Below the pieces are notes generated by a model, which searched no databases, was not told where the DNA came from, and saw only the letters and a list, made by a program, of their open reading frames with translations. Positions 1 through 7,679 of a stretch of 54,470 bases of DNA are shown in pieces (the stretch's first letter is position 1; each line of letters opens with the position of its first letter). Both the position numbers and the translations under genes were made by a program. Origin of the DNA: Pseudomonadota bacterium (GTDB lineage: Bacteria > Myxococcota_A > Polyangia > Haliangiales > Haliangiaceae); assembly GCA_022360315.1 (NCBI GenBank), contig JAKSDA010000161.1, positions 1 through 54,470 on the forward strand. The letters run 5' to 3'.

Positions 1-147
1 CCGCAAGTAAGTACCCATTACGGCCGACCAGCCCGCCGATGGCTGTGTTGCTCATCGGTCACGTAGGCCCACTATGCTCCCTCTTCGCGCCTTGCCCTCG
101 ACGCGCTGGACCGACCCTACTGGGCACTTACTTGCGGGTCGCGGTAC
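1..147. repeat. Dispersed repeat family B, copy 1 (left end cut by window)
   Basis: The first ~87 bases recur at 29331-29410 with only a few differences. The right end (about 121-147) is the reverse complement of the left end seen in copy 2, whose first bases read GTACCGCGACCCGCAAGTA. The element is therefore bounded by imperfect terminal inverted repeats of roughly 25 bp and is about 155 bp long when complete. It has no coding capacity and looks like a miniature, non-autonomous mobile element. Its right terminus overlaps the TAG stop codon of the acyl-CoA ligase at 147-149. No transposase relative is visible in the window, so the family is unknown. Confidence 0.7.
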
Positions 148-2081
148 TAAATGACCAGGCCGAAGGATTCATCGCTGTAGAGCTGGTCGAAGATGTCGGC
201 AAATTTCTGCTCGACAGCTTTGCGCTTGACCTTGAATGTCGGGGTCATCTCGTTTTCCTCGATGCTGAATTCGCGGTCGAGAAGGTGGATCTTCTTGATG
301 GTTTCCACCCGGGCGAGTTGTTGATTGGCGCGCCGGACTGCTGCGACGATGCGCGTGCGCAGCTCGCTGTCGCCGATGACCGACCTGATGACCTCGCTCA
401 ATCCGTCGGGACGAGCGAGGGGATTTTGGGCCAGAGCACTCAGGATGCGGTCCGCCTCGCCCGGATTGATCAGGCCGCGATCGCGCGCGTACTCGACCGC
501 CTCGCTCGCCCCAATGGTGACCAATGCGGTGAGATACGGCCGCTTATCGCCGTGGGCGTGGGCCTGGCTGATCAGGGAATCGGCCGCTCTGATCTCGTTT
601 TCGATGTTGGCCGGAGACAGGTTCTTGCCGCCCGCAGTGATGATGACGTGCTTTTTGCGGTCGCGTATGTAGAGATAACCCGCCCGATCGATCTCGCCAA
701 TGTCGCCGGTATGCAACCAGCCGTCCTGATCGATAGTCGCAGCAGTTGCCTCGGGATCCTTGTAATAGCCCTGGAATACCACTGGGCCGCGCACAAGGAC
801 CTCGCCGTCGTCGCCGATTCGTTCCTCGAGACAGGATAGGGCATGCCCTACCGAACCGAGGCGTACCCGACCGGGTCGGTTGTAGTGCGTGATCGCGGTT
901 GCCTCGGTCATGCCGTAGACCTCGAAGATAGGAAATCCCGCGGCCCAGAAAAACTCCAGAATTTCCTCGGCAATCGGGGCAGCACCGGTGATGAACCAGC
1001 GAACTCGACCGCCAAATATCTGGCGGATCTTCTTGAAGATCAGACGATCGGCGAGCTGATACTGAACCCGGGTGGCCAGCGGTATCGGCTGATTGCGTTG
1101 CCAGCGCCTCACCACATCTCGACCCACCTTTTCGGCCCAGCGAAACAATCGCTGCTTGGACGGTGGCGCGGTGTGGACCTGGCTCATGATCCGGCCGTAC
1201 GCCTTTTCAAAAATACGCGGCACACTGCCGAAGAAATGGGGCTTGACCTCCCGGAGCTCCTCCAGGACCTTGGGAATACTGGTCGCGAAACTGGTCGTAA
1301 CACCGCCGTTGATACGCGCGTAAAAGCCGGCCATGCGTTCGGCCGCGTGGGCCATGGGCAGAAAGCTAAAGGTGACGTCGTCCTGGTCTACCGATACAAT
1401 GCTCTGGTATGCGGTCAGCGCGGCGAGGATATTCTTGTGGCTGATCATCGCTCCCTTGGGCGGTCCGGTCGTGCCGCTGGTATACACGATGATCGCTGTG
1501 CTCGCCGGATCGATCGATTGCACCCGTTGGTTGATCTCGTCGCGCGAAGCGGGGTGGCCGGCGAGCTCGGCAACATCGACCAGCCACTCGTGGGCCGCTA
1601 GCTCCTTGTCGAGGCCGTCGGTATCCCACACGCACACCGACCGCAACCTGGGCAGCGAGTCGCGTATCGCCATGATCTTGTGGACCTCGGTCGCGCCCTC
1701 GACAAAGGCAACCACGCTGTCGGAGTGATCGAGGATATAGGCCAGCTGCTGGGTAGTGATTGTCGGATAGGCACCCAGCGTGACCGCGCCGACCAGCTGG
1801 CCGCCAATATCGGCGCGACACCAATCCGGCCGGGTCGCACCCATGATGCACATCTTGTCGCCGGATTCGACGCCGTTTTGCAGGAGAAAGTTCGCCACGC
1901 ATGCCGCCTCATCGTAAAACTCGCGCCAGGTGTGTCCGATCCATCGCTCGGGGCTGCGCCGGTAATAGGCCACCCGGTGGCCATCTCGGTCGACGCGGCG
2001 CAGAAAAAGGTCGCCCACTGAGCTGGATTGCTCTGCCAGGTAGAACGGATGAGAGGATGGTAACCAGATCCGATCGAGCAT
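147..2081 (-). CDS. Long-chain fatty acid--CoA ligase (AMP-forming)
   Basis: A 644-residue member of the ANL adenylating superfamily, which activates a carboxylic acid (probably a long-chain fatty acid) to acyl-AMP and then acyl-CoA. The phosphate-binding motif TSGTTGPPKG is at residues 201-210. Further on are YGMTEA (the A5 region), GWLHTGDIGEID (the Asp that binds ribose) and RDRKKHVIITAGGKN near the hinge, followed by a C-terminal domain with the late Lys (TPTFKVKR). Length and motif order match FadD15/Faa-like ligases of bacteria. The ATG start has only a weak upstream ribosome site. The 3' end abuts a miniature repeat. The nearest upstream gene on the same strand encodes a chalcone-isomerase-like protein 445 bp away, so co-transcription is uncertain. 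The exact substrate cannot be read from sequence. Confidence 0.93.
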   Translation of the reverse strand: MLDRIWLPSSHPFYLAEQSSSVGDLFLRRVDRDGHRVAYYRRSPERWIGHTWREFYDEAACVANFLLQNGVESGDKMCIMGATRPDWCRADIGGQLVGAVTLGAYPTITTQQLAYILDHSDSVVAFVEGATEVHKIMAIRDSLPRLRSVCVWDTDGLDKELAAHEWLVDVAELAGHPASRDEINQRVQSIDPASTAIIVYTSGTTGPPKGAMISHKNILAALTAYQSIVSVDQDDVTFSFLPMAHAAERMAGFYARINGGVTTSFATSIPKVLEELREVKPHFFGSVPRIFEKAYGRIMSQVHTAPPSKQRLFRWAEKVGRDVVRRWQRNQPIPLATRVQYQLADRLIFKKIRQIFGGRVRWFITGAAPIAEEILEFFWAAGFPIFEVYGMTEATAITHYNRPGRVRLGSVGHALSCLEERIGDDGEVLVRGPVVFQGYYKDPEATAATIDQDGWLHTGDIGEIDRAGYLYIRDRKKHVIITAGGKNLSPANIENEIRAADSLISQAHAHGDKRPYLTALVTIGASEAVEYARDRGLINPGEADRILSALAQNPLARPDGLSEVIRSVIGDSELRTRIVAAVRRANQQLARVETIKKIHLLDREFSIEENEMTPTFKVKRKAVEQKFADIFDQLYSDESFGLVI

Positions 2082-2526
2082 GACCCAGATTTACCGCGCC
2101 GAGCTGGCCTGGCGCTACCCCGCGTGCGATCACTTGATAGAGGGCCAGTACAACCTGGGTAGGACCACTGGGCGCGGCATTTCTCAGACTGATTCGGTTT
2201 CGTCTCGCCGGGGGGTTCTCATCTTTGGGCCGCTGTTACCCTCACCGAGTCGAGGATGTCCCATTCCCGATACGATCGCTCGCCCGCATGGTTCAAAACG
2301 GCGCTCTGGCGACATTTGGGTCGCGGCCATCTCAGCTGTTTTATTGGCGTTTCCAGCTTGCCGCGGGACCCATGGACAGGACCGTGATCGGGCCGGCAAG
2401 CGAAGGCCCGGCCCGGTCTGGTCAAACCATTGCCATTCAGAGCCGCGACATCGACGTCACCGGTTTATTTCTCGAGGGTCCGGATGCCCATCCTGCAGGT
2501 CAAGGTGCTGCGCGGCGCTGTGCATT
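2082..2526. other. Intergenic region, no gene seen
   Basis: This 445-bp gap lies between two minus-strand genes. Open frames here on both strands look like noise: arginine- and proline-rich, no family resemblance, no ribosome site. It should hold the promoter of the acyl-CoA ligase and the end of the upstream transcript. I could not pick out convincing -35/-10 boxes or a terminator hairpin with a T tract. Confidence 0.5.
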
Positions 2527-3102
2527 TCATTTGGCGCCGAGCAGACCCGAGCGCATCGAGCCATACGGGCTATTGCGGCCGATCCAGATCGAAAACAGGG
2601 CCCTGGCAAAATCATCTCCCGCAATCACGCCCTTGACCTTGCCGTTGATTTCCACCTTGACTCCTTTGTCCGGCACGTACGTGAGGATCAGAGATTTTCC
2701 CTTGTGGATGTCCTCCATCCACTTGCGAAGGGTAGCCACCCGGTCTTTCAGCGCGTTCCAGTCCTTTTTGGCGACCTTCTTGAAGCCGGTATTCCACGCC
2801 TCGGCCATATCGTCCTGATCCACGTCGCGCTTGAACTTGAGATGCATGCGCTTGACTCCACGAGAGGCTGCAATGGCATCGCCGTTTTTGGATTTGCTCT
2901 CCACATAGAGCCCGGCAACATAGACATCGACGTTAAAGATGGTGGCCTCGCGCAAACCCAGGCCGTTCAGGACCAGGGTCTTGCCCGCCACCTTGATGGT
3001 ATCCGGCATGGTGATGCCAGCCTTTTGGCCAGCCAGCGCCGGAGCCGACCAGGCGAGCAGTATCACGAGCATCGTGGGCAACAGATAGTGAGTCTTCTTC
3101 AT
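2527..3102 (-). CDS. Chalcone isomerase-like secreted protein
   Basis: A 191-residue protein. It starts with MKKTHYLLPTMLVILLAWSA, a clear Sec signal peptide probably cleaved after ALA, so the mature protein is periplasmic. The body matches the bacterial chalcone-isomerase-like fold family: an early MPDTIKVAGKTLVLNGLGLR segment, then IFNVDVYVAGLYVE, then KFKRDVDQDDMAEAWNTGF, and a C-terminal VKGVIAGDDFARALFSIWIG. In plants and fungi this fold binds fatty acids; bacterial members are mostly uncharacterised and are not expected to isomerise chalcone. The start at 3102 was chosen because of the signal peptide and a GGAGA ribosome site about 8 nt upstream; the frame stays open for 47 more codons upstream but that part reads as noise. 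The neighbouring acyl-CoA ligase fits a lipid-binding role, which is inference. Confidence 0.82.
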   Translation of the reverse strand: MKKTHYLLPTMLVILLAWSAPALAGQKAGITMPDTIKVAGKTLVLNGLGLREATIFNVDVYVAGLYVESKSKNGDAIAASRGVKRMHLKFKRDVDQDDMAEAWNTGFKKVAKKDWNALKDRVATLRKWMEDIHKGKSLILTYVPDKGVKVEINGKVKGVIAGDDFARALFSIWIGRNSPYGSMRSGLLGAK

Positions 3103-3444
3103 GGGATTCTCCATTCGCGAGAGCATGCGGCAGACCTGCCTCGCGTCGTTGAACCTACCATGCCGAACCTGCCGTGGATCGAGCGATCGTTCGGTTACCT
3201 GGATGGTCGGCTCAGCGCTACGCCAACCCGATAGCCAGGACAATTGGGCCGCTTTTCAGCAGATCTACTGCGAGGCAGCGCAGCTGGGCCTGCGAGCCGC
3301 AGCCCGACTCCTCGCGGTGGCTCGGCCCACAAACTGATGCGCGCTGCCGAGAATGCATATACTGGTAACTACATATTCGAGAATAGGTGTTTTATTTCTG
3401 CAATCCCCCCTCGCCACACCTGGGGTCGGATCGTTCCCCGGTTC
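3103..3444. other. Intergenic region, no gene seen
   Basis: A 342-bp gap between the chalcone-isomerase-like gene and the end of the tetR-family gene. It contains a locally AT-rich patch (about 3355-3400) that may carry the promoter for the downstream minus-strand gene. No conserved frame, RNA or clear hairpin was recognised. Confidence 0.45.
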
Positions 3445-4041
3445 TCAGGCGCGATAACGACTGAGAAACGTTTCGATGAGCTCGGCCGTGATCAGCTCGG
3501 TCTCGGCTTCGGTCATCGGCAAACCAAAAACTCGAGGCCAGAAAAGTGCACCAGTCACCATGGCCCAAAAAATCGTGCCGGCAAGGCTCGGAACATCGAC
3601 CTTCATGCGGCCCGCAGCGTGGGCGGCCTCCAGCCAGCGAACCAGAGAGTCTTCGCCGTGAGCCGTGCGCAGCGTGGTCTCGCCGACCAGCGCAGGGTTG
3701 TGGATAAACACACCGAGCACAACCCGAAGCAAACCCGACCAGGCTGGATCCGTGGCCACCACCAGCTTGGCGCGAACAAAGTCAGCTAGTTGATCTTCAA
3801 GGGAGCGCTCGGCATCCCAGTCGACGCACTTGAGCGACTTGGTGTGGACAATGAGCTGGTCGACCACCGCCCGGAACAATACCTCCTTGCTGCCAAAGTG
3901 GTTGTAGATCGTGCGCTTCGAAACCCCGGCCCACTCGGCAATCCGATCCATGCTCGTGGCCTCGTACCCCTCGTCGCGAAATGCAGCCGTGGCCGCGTCG
4001 AGAATGGCGCGGCGCTTCGGACTCTGGCGTTCTTCAGACAT
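3445..4041 (-). CDS. TetR/AcrR family transcriptional regulator
   Basis: A 198-residue one-component regulator. The N-terminal DNA-binding domain is textbook: RRAILDAATAAFRDEGYEAT, then MDRIAEWAGVSKRTIYNHFG with the recognition helix, then SKEVLF. The C-terminal ~140 residues form the helical ligand/dimer domain, ending ELIETFLSRYRA. The start at 4041 (MSEERQSPKRR) was preferred because the upstream extension is not TetR-like and would run through the operator DNA. The gene diverges from a short-chain dehydrogenase, and the 135-bp space holds two identical hyphenated palindromes. Autoregulation and control of the dehydrogenase are therefore very likely. The ligand is unknown. Confidence 0.93.
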   Translation of the reverse strand: MSEERQSPKRRAILDAATAAFRDEGYEATSMDRIAEWAGVSKRTIYNHFGSKEVLFRAVVDQLIVHTKSLKCVDWDAERSLEDQLADFVRAKLVVATDPAWSGLLRVVLGVFIHNPALVGETTLRTAHGEDSLVRWLEAAHAAGRMKVDVPSLAGTIFWAMVTGALFWPRVFGLPMTEAETELITAELIETFLSRYRA

Positions 4042-4064
4042 CAAATGGAACCACAAAGAAAAAC

Positions 4065-4080
4065 TACACTGTGCAGTGTA
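4065..4080. promoter_or_regulatory. TetR-type operator, site 1
   Basis: TACACTGTGCAGTGTA is a perfect hyphenated palindrome (arms TACACTG/CAGTGTA, 2-nt centre). It lies 24 bp upstream of the tetR-family start. An identical 16-mer lies at 4111-4126. Placement in a divergent tetR intergenic region and exact duplication make it the probable binding site of the adjacent regulator. Confidence 0.85.
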
Positions 4081-4110
4081 ATTTGGCCTTGACCTGCCCA
4101 CCAGCGAAAC

Positions 4111-4126
4111 TACACTGTGCAGTGTA
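4111..4126. promoter_or_regulatory. TetR-type operator, site 2
   Basis: Second exact copy of TACACTGTGCAGTGTA, 46 bp (about 4.4 helical turns) from site 1 and 50 bp before the dehydrogenase start. A further half-site TACACTG is at 4155-4161, immediately before the AAGGA ribosome site of the dehydrogenase. The arrangement suggests that one regulator controls both divergent promoters. Confidence 0.85.
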
Positions 4127-4176
4127 AGTCTTCTTTGCTGAAAAATCAAGCATCTACACTGGATAAGGACATTTCG

Positions 4177-5085
4177 ATGAGATGGACATTCGACAACATT
4201 CCCGAGCAATCTGGCCGGACAGCGATTGTCACCGGGGCGAATGCGGGCATTGGCTATGCGGCTGCGAGGGCCCTGGCCATGAAGGGGGCTCGGGTGATCA
4301 TGGCGTGTCGGAATCGCGAGCGCGGCGAGGCGGCCGTTGCGCGAGTTGCCGCTGAGCAGCCGGCGGGATCGGTTGAGCTGGCCATAATCGATCTGGCCAG
4401 TCTCGAGTCGGTGCGTGCATTTGCCGACTCGTTCGAGGCCAATGGCAGCGGAGTCGACAATGGCCGTCTCGATCTACTCGTCAACAACGCCGGGGTGATG
4501 ATTCCTCCGCAGTCGAAGACTGCTGACGGTTTCGAGTTACAGATAGGGGTGAATTTTCTCGGCCACTTTGCGTTGACCGGATTGCTTCTCGACGTGCTGG
4601 CGCGGACCGATGATTCTCGGGTTGTCACGCTGAGCAGCCTGGCCCACCGAGGCGGTCGTATCGATTTCGACAGCTTTTGGGGCGCCAGGCACTACAAGCC
4701 CTGGCGCGAATACCAGCAGAGCAAGCTGGCCTGTCTGATGTTTGCACTCGAGCTTCAGCAGCGTCTCCATGCGCGCGGCTTTCAAGTGAGCTCGCTTGCT
4801 GCGCATCCGGGCGGCACCAAGACCGATCTCCAGCGGCACAATCGAGCGCTCATGTGGGCCATGTCGCTGTTGGGCATGAGTGCTGACCAGGGTGCATTGC
4901 CCACTCTGTTTGCAGCCACCGAGCCGCGTGCTCGAGGCGGTGAGTACATTGGCCCGCATGGAATCTACGAAATACGCGGCTATCCGACGGCGGCCAAAAT
5001 CGCTGCACGAGCGCGCGATACCGAGATGAGTCGACGACTGTGGGACGTCGCCGAAAAGCACACCGGAGTGCGCTATCTGAGCTGA
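4177..5085 (+). CDS. Short-chain dehydrogenase/reductase (retinol dehydrogenase-like)
   Basis: A 302-residue NAD(P)-dependent oxidoreductase of the SDR superfamily. The cofactor motif TGANAGIG is at residues 19-26, the structural NNAG at 103-106 and the catalytic YxxxK at Y179/K183 (REYQQSKLAC), with a preceding TLSSLAHRGG segment carrying the catalytic Ser. The layout, with ACRN after beta-2 and a C-terminal GGEYIGPHGIYEIRGYP, is that of the retinol dehydrogenase/WWOX-like SDRs; many bacterial members are annotated only as oxidoreductase. The start at 4177 has AAGGA about 9 nt upstream; the 20 codons upstream run through the operator and were excluded. Expression is probably controlled by the divergent TetR protein through the duplicated palindrome. 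Substrate unknown. Confidence 0.93.
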   Translation: MRWTFDNIPEQSGRTAIVTGANAGIGYAAARALAMKGARVIMACRNRERGEAAVARVAAEQPAGSVELAIIDLASLESVRAFADSFEANGSGVDNGRLDLLVNNAGVMIPPQSKTADGFELQIGVNFLGHFALTGLLLDVLARTDDSRVVTLSSLAHRGGRIDFDSFWGARHYKPWREYQQSKLACLMFALELQQRLHARGFQVSSLAAHPGGTKTDLQRHNRALMWAMSLLGMSADQGALPTLFAATEPRARGGEYIGPHGIYEIRGYPTAAKIAARARDTEMSRRLWDVAEKHTGVRYLS

Positions 5086-5180
5086 TCGATATTGTGTCTT
5101 CCAGTGGTGGCTTCAACTGGTGGCGGCCGGCCATTACGACTGTGGCCTGGCCGCGGCCCTGTGCACGGGAATCGCATTTC

Positions 5181-6101
5181 ATGATCACGACGTTTGCCCT
5201 ACTCGATATCGCTCGACTGGCTCGGCGCAGCGCCCGCGCCGCCACAGCTCGACCCGAGGCACCGGACAATTCGGAGCCACGCGCATCTGTTCACCGCGCG
5301 GTGGCAGGGCGCAGCACGCGCACTGCGTCGCCGACCCGAGCCCGAGCTGGGCGCGCCGTACGACCCCGGCGGGTCGATGTGGCTGTCGAACTCGCCCGAC
5401 TGCCGGTGCGCCTCGACGGGTTCACGATCACCCAGATCAGCGACGTACACATTGGCAACACCATCGGTCGGGACTTCATCCAGGACATGGTCGATCGGGT
5501 CAACGAGATCTGCGCTGACCTGATCGTCATCACCGGAGACCTGGTCGACGGTCGCGTCAGGCATTTGCGCGGCGCAGCTGCTCCCCTCGCTGGGCTGGAT
5601 GCACCCCATGGGGTGTTCTTTGTTACCGGCAATCACGAGTACTATTCTGGCGCTGATGAGTGGATCGCCCATCTCGATACCCTGGGCGTTCGCACCCTGC
5701 GCAACGAGCGAGTCAGCATCGGATACGGAAGTGACAGTTTCGATCTGGCCGGCATCGACGATCACAGCGCGCGGCGCCGGCCGGGCCATGGCGCCGACCT
5801 AGCCAGGGCATTGGCCGGTCGCGATCGGACGCGCGAGCTGGTGCTGCTGGCTCATCAACCGCGTCAGGTCAAGGAGGCGATCAAGTACGGAGTGGGGCTG
5901 CAGTTGTCGGGGCACACGCACGGTGGCCAGATCTGGCCGTGGCACTATCTGGCCAGTGTGCAACAGGGCGGCCTCCTGGCCGGATTGTCTCGCCACGGCG
6001 ATACCCAGCTCTACGTCAGCCGGGGCACTGGCTACTGGGGACCGCCGCTGCGCGTACTGGCGCCGGCCGAGATCACCCGTATCGTGTTGCGCAGGGCTTA
6101 A
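5181..6101 (+). CDS. Metallophosphoesterase (YkuE/YaeI-like), N-terminus eroded
   Basis: The C-terminal ~225 residues are a complete calcineurin-like phosphoesterase domain. With the start at 5181 the metal ligands are in SDVHIG (D88, H90), GDLVDG (D120) and GNHEYY (N151, H152), then LAHQP and GHTHGG, and the end reads RGTGYWGPPLRV, typical of this subfamily. Relatives usually carry several transmembrane helices before the domain. Here only LLDIARLARR resembles the end of such a helix, followed by about 60 Arg/Ala-rich residues with no hydrophobic segment. The gene may be 5' truncated or have an N-terminal frameshift, so the start at 5181 is tentative. It converges with the cca-like gene, with 2 bp between stops. 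Confidence 0.82.
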   Translation: MITTFALLDIARLARRSARAATARPEAPDNSEPRASVHRAVAGRSTRTASPTRARAGRAVRPRRVDVAVELARLPVRLDGFTITQISDVHIGNTIGRDFIQDMVDRVNEICADLIVITGDLVDGRVRHLRGAAAPLAGLDAPHGVFFVTGNHEYYSGADEWIAHLDTLGVRTLRNERVSIGYGSDSFDLAGIDDHSARRRPGHGADLARALAGRDRTRELVLLAHQPRQVKEAIKYGVGLQLSGHTHGGQIWPWHYLASVQQGGLLAGLSRHGDTQLYVSRGTGYWGPPLRVLAPAEITRIVLRRA

Positions 6102-6103
6102 GC

Positions 6104-7663
6104 TCACTCCTGATCTCGGCCGGGCCGACCGGCCGGGGGCACCCGGGACGGCTGGCTGGCACGATGCGCGGTGCCCGGACCTGCAGCATGGATCTCGCGG
6201 GCCAGGCGGGCCAGTTCTTCGCGGGTGTTGCAGCTGGGTTCGGCGAGGACCCGGTCGAGTAATGCGGCCAGAATTCGGCCCACGATGGGGCCCGGCTGGA
6301 TGCGCAACATGCCGAGTAGATCGCCGCCAGAAATCGCCAGCTCGCTCGCGTTTAGTGCGTCTCCCCTTGCCACGATAGTGCGTACGCGTTCGATGAGTGG
6401 GGCGATACGCGCGTCCTCTGCCCCGCATTGCTGGCCGGGATGCCCGGCCGATCGATCGCCGTGGTGCGAGGCACTGTTCGGCGCCGCGCGGGCGATTTTT
6501 TCGGCACTCCACAGAGTGATGAGATCGTCGATATATCGGCGTCCCAGTCCGCCCAGGGTCTTGCGCAACTCGGCATCGCTGATCGGTTGGCGCCAGCGAG
6601 AACCGAGGCGGATCAGCCGATCGATCCGCTCGATCTCGGCATTGCTCAGCCTGAGCCGGCGCAGCGGGCTATCGGCCTCGGCGGCCGGAGGCAGCTCGTC
6701 TGCGCGGTCGAGCAGCAACGCGGCCAGACGGACGGGCACTCGATGGGCCGCATCGATCCGGCGAGCGACCAGGCGCCATCTCTCGTCTTCGTTGTACTGG
6801 CGACTGGGTGGAGACTGCTGCGCTGCGGGAAAGCCGAGCTCGGGCAGGATCGAGGCCAGGATGCCTGTCCGTCGCGCGATGGCGAGACCGCGCGACGGCT
6901 GCTCGGCGGCGAGTAGCTTGAACAGTTCATCGCGCACGCGCTCGCGCGATACTCGGGCCAAAACCGGCAGGGCTGGTGCAATTGCCGCCTCGGTGGCCGG
7001 ATCGAGCTCGAACTCGAGGACCGCGGCGAAACGCACCGCACGCATTACTCGCAGACCGTCCTCGGCAAAACGAGTGCGGGCATCGCCGACCGCGCGAACC
7101 CGACTGTGTGCGATGTCCGCGGCCCCGCCGAACGGATCGGCCAGGACCCGGGCCACTGGATCGTAGGCCATGGCATTCATGACAAAGTCGCGGCGGGCGA
7201 GATCCTCACGCAGCGGCACACCAAAATGCACCGAGTCTGGACGCCGTCCGTCCGAGTAGGCGCCTTCGCCGCGAAACGCGGTGACCTCGATTGCAAAGAG
7301 CGGTGGTTTTGCGCCGGTGGCTGTGCCTCTGGTCGCATCGTTTCGACCTTTGATCAGCACCGTCACTGTGCCGTGTTTTATGCCGGTGGGGATGGTTTTT
7401 TTGAAGGTCGCCATCACCTTTTCTGGTTCTGCACTGGTCGCGACATCCCAGTCACCGGGGGCGCGGCCCAGCATAGCATCACGCACAGCGCCGCCGACCG
7501 CGTAGGCCTGATAGCCGGCTTGCTGGAGACCGGCACATACTCGGCGCACCGACTCGGGAACGATCGCGTCCAGGGTTGCGGTCGGATCCTGCCCTTTGCT
7601 CGGGTTTTGCACCGTGCTCGTATCCCGCTCTGCGCTGGGCTCCTCCGGCATTCGATCAGACAT
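6104..7663 (-). CDS. cca: CCA tRNA nucleotidyltransferase / poly(A) polymerase family
   Basis: A 519-residue class II nucleotidyltransferase that adds or repairs the CCA 3' end of tRNA. The head domain has VGGAVRDAMLG, GDWDVATSAEP (the metal-binding DxD), GIKHGTVTVL and RRDFVMNAMAYDP; the neck then has RFAEDGLRVMRAVRFAA, a strong family signature. The C-terminal half is helical, with RLRLSNAEIERIDRLIRLG. The start MSDRMPEEPS at 7663 was chosen because the frame stays open a further 560 bp upstream but that part is the antisense of the kinase gene. The first ~45 residues are low-complexity. The gene starts 16 bp after the kinase stop, so the two probably form an operon. A pure poly(A) polymerase activity cannot be excluded. 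Confidence 0.9.
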   Translation of the reverse strand: MSDRMPEEPSAERDTSTVQNPSKGQDPTATLDAIVPESVRRVCAGLQQAGYQAYAVGGAVRDAMLGRAPGDWDVATSAEPEKVMATFKKTIPTGIKHGTVTVLIKGRNDATRGTATGAKPPLFAIEVTAFRGEGAYSDGRRPDSVHFGVPLREDLARRDFVMNAMAYDPVARVLADPFGGAADIAHSRVRAVGDARTRFAEDGLRVMRAVRFAAVLEFELDPATEAAIAPALPVLARVSRERVRDELFKLLAAEQPSRGLAIARRTGILASILPELGFPAAQQSPPSRQYNEDERWRLVARRIDAAHRVPVRLAALLLDRADELPPAAEADSPLRRLRLSNAEIERIDRLIRLGSRWRQPISDAELRKTLGGLGRRYIDDLITLWSAEKIARAAPNSASHHGDRSAGHPGQQCGAEDARIAPLIERVRTIVARGDALNASELAISGGDLLGMLRIQPGPIVGRILAALLDRVLAEPSCNTREELARLAREIHAAGPGTAHRASQPSRVPPAGRPGRDQE

Positions 7664-7679
7664 TGTCACTCGTCCTCGG

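Noticed and set aside
2080..3234. 384-codon plus-strand frame across the chalcone-isomerase-like gene
   Set aside because: It runs through an intergenic gap and the antisense of a clear secreted protein; no recognisable domain.
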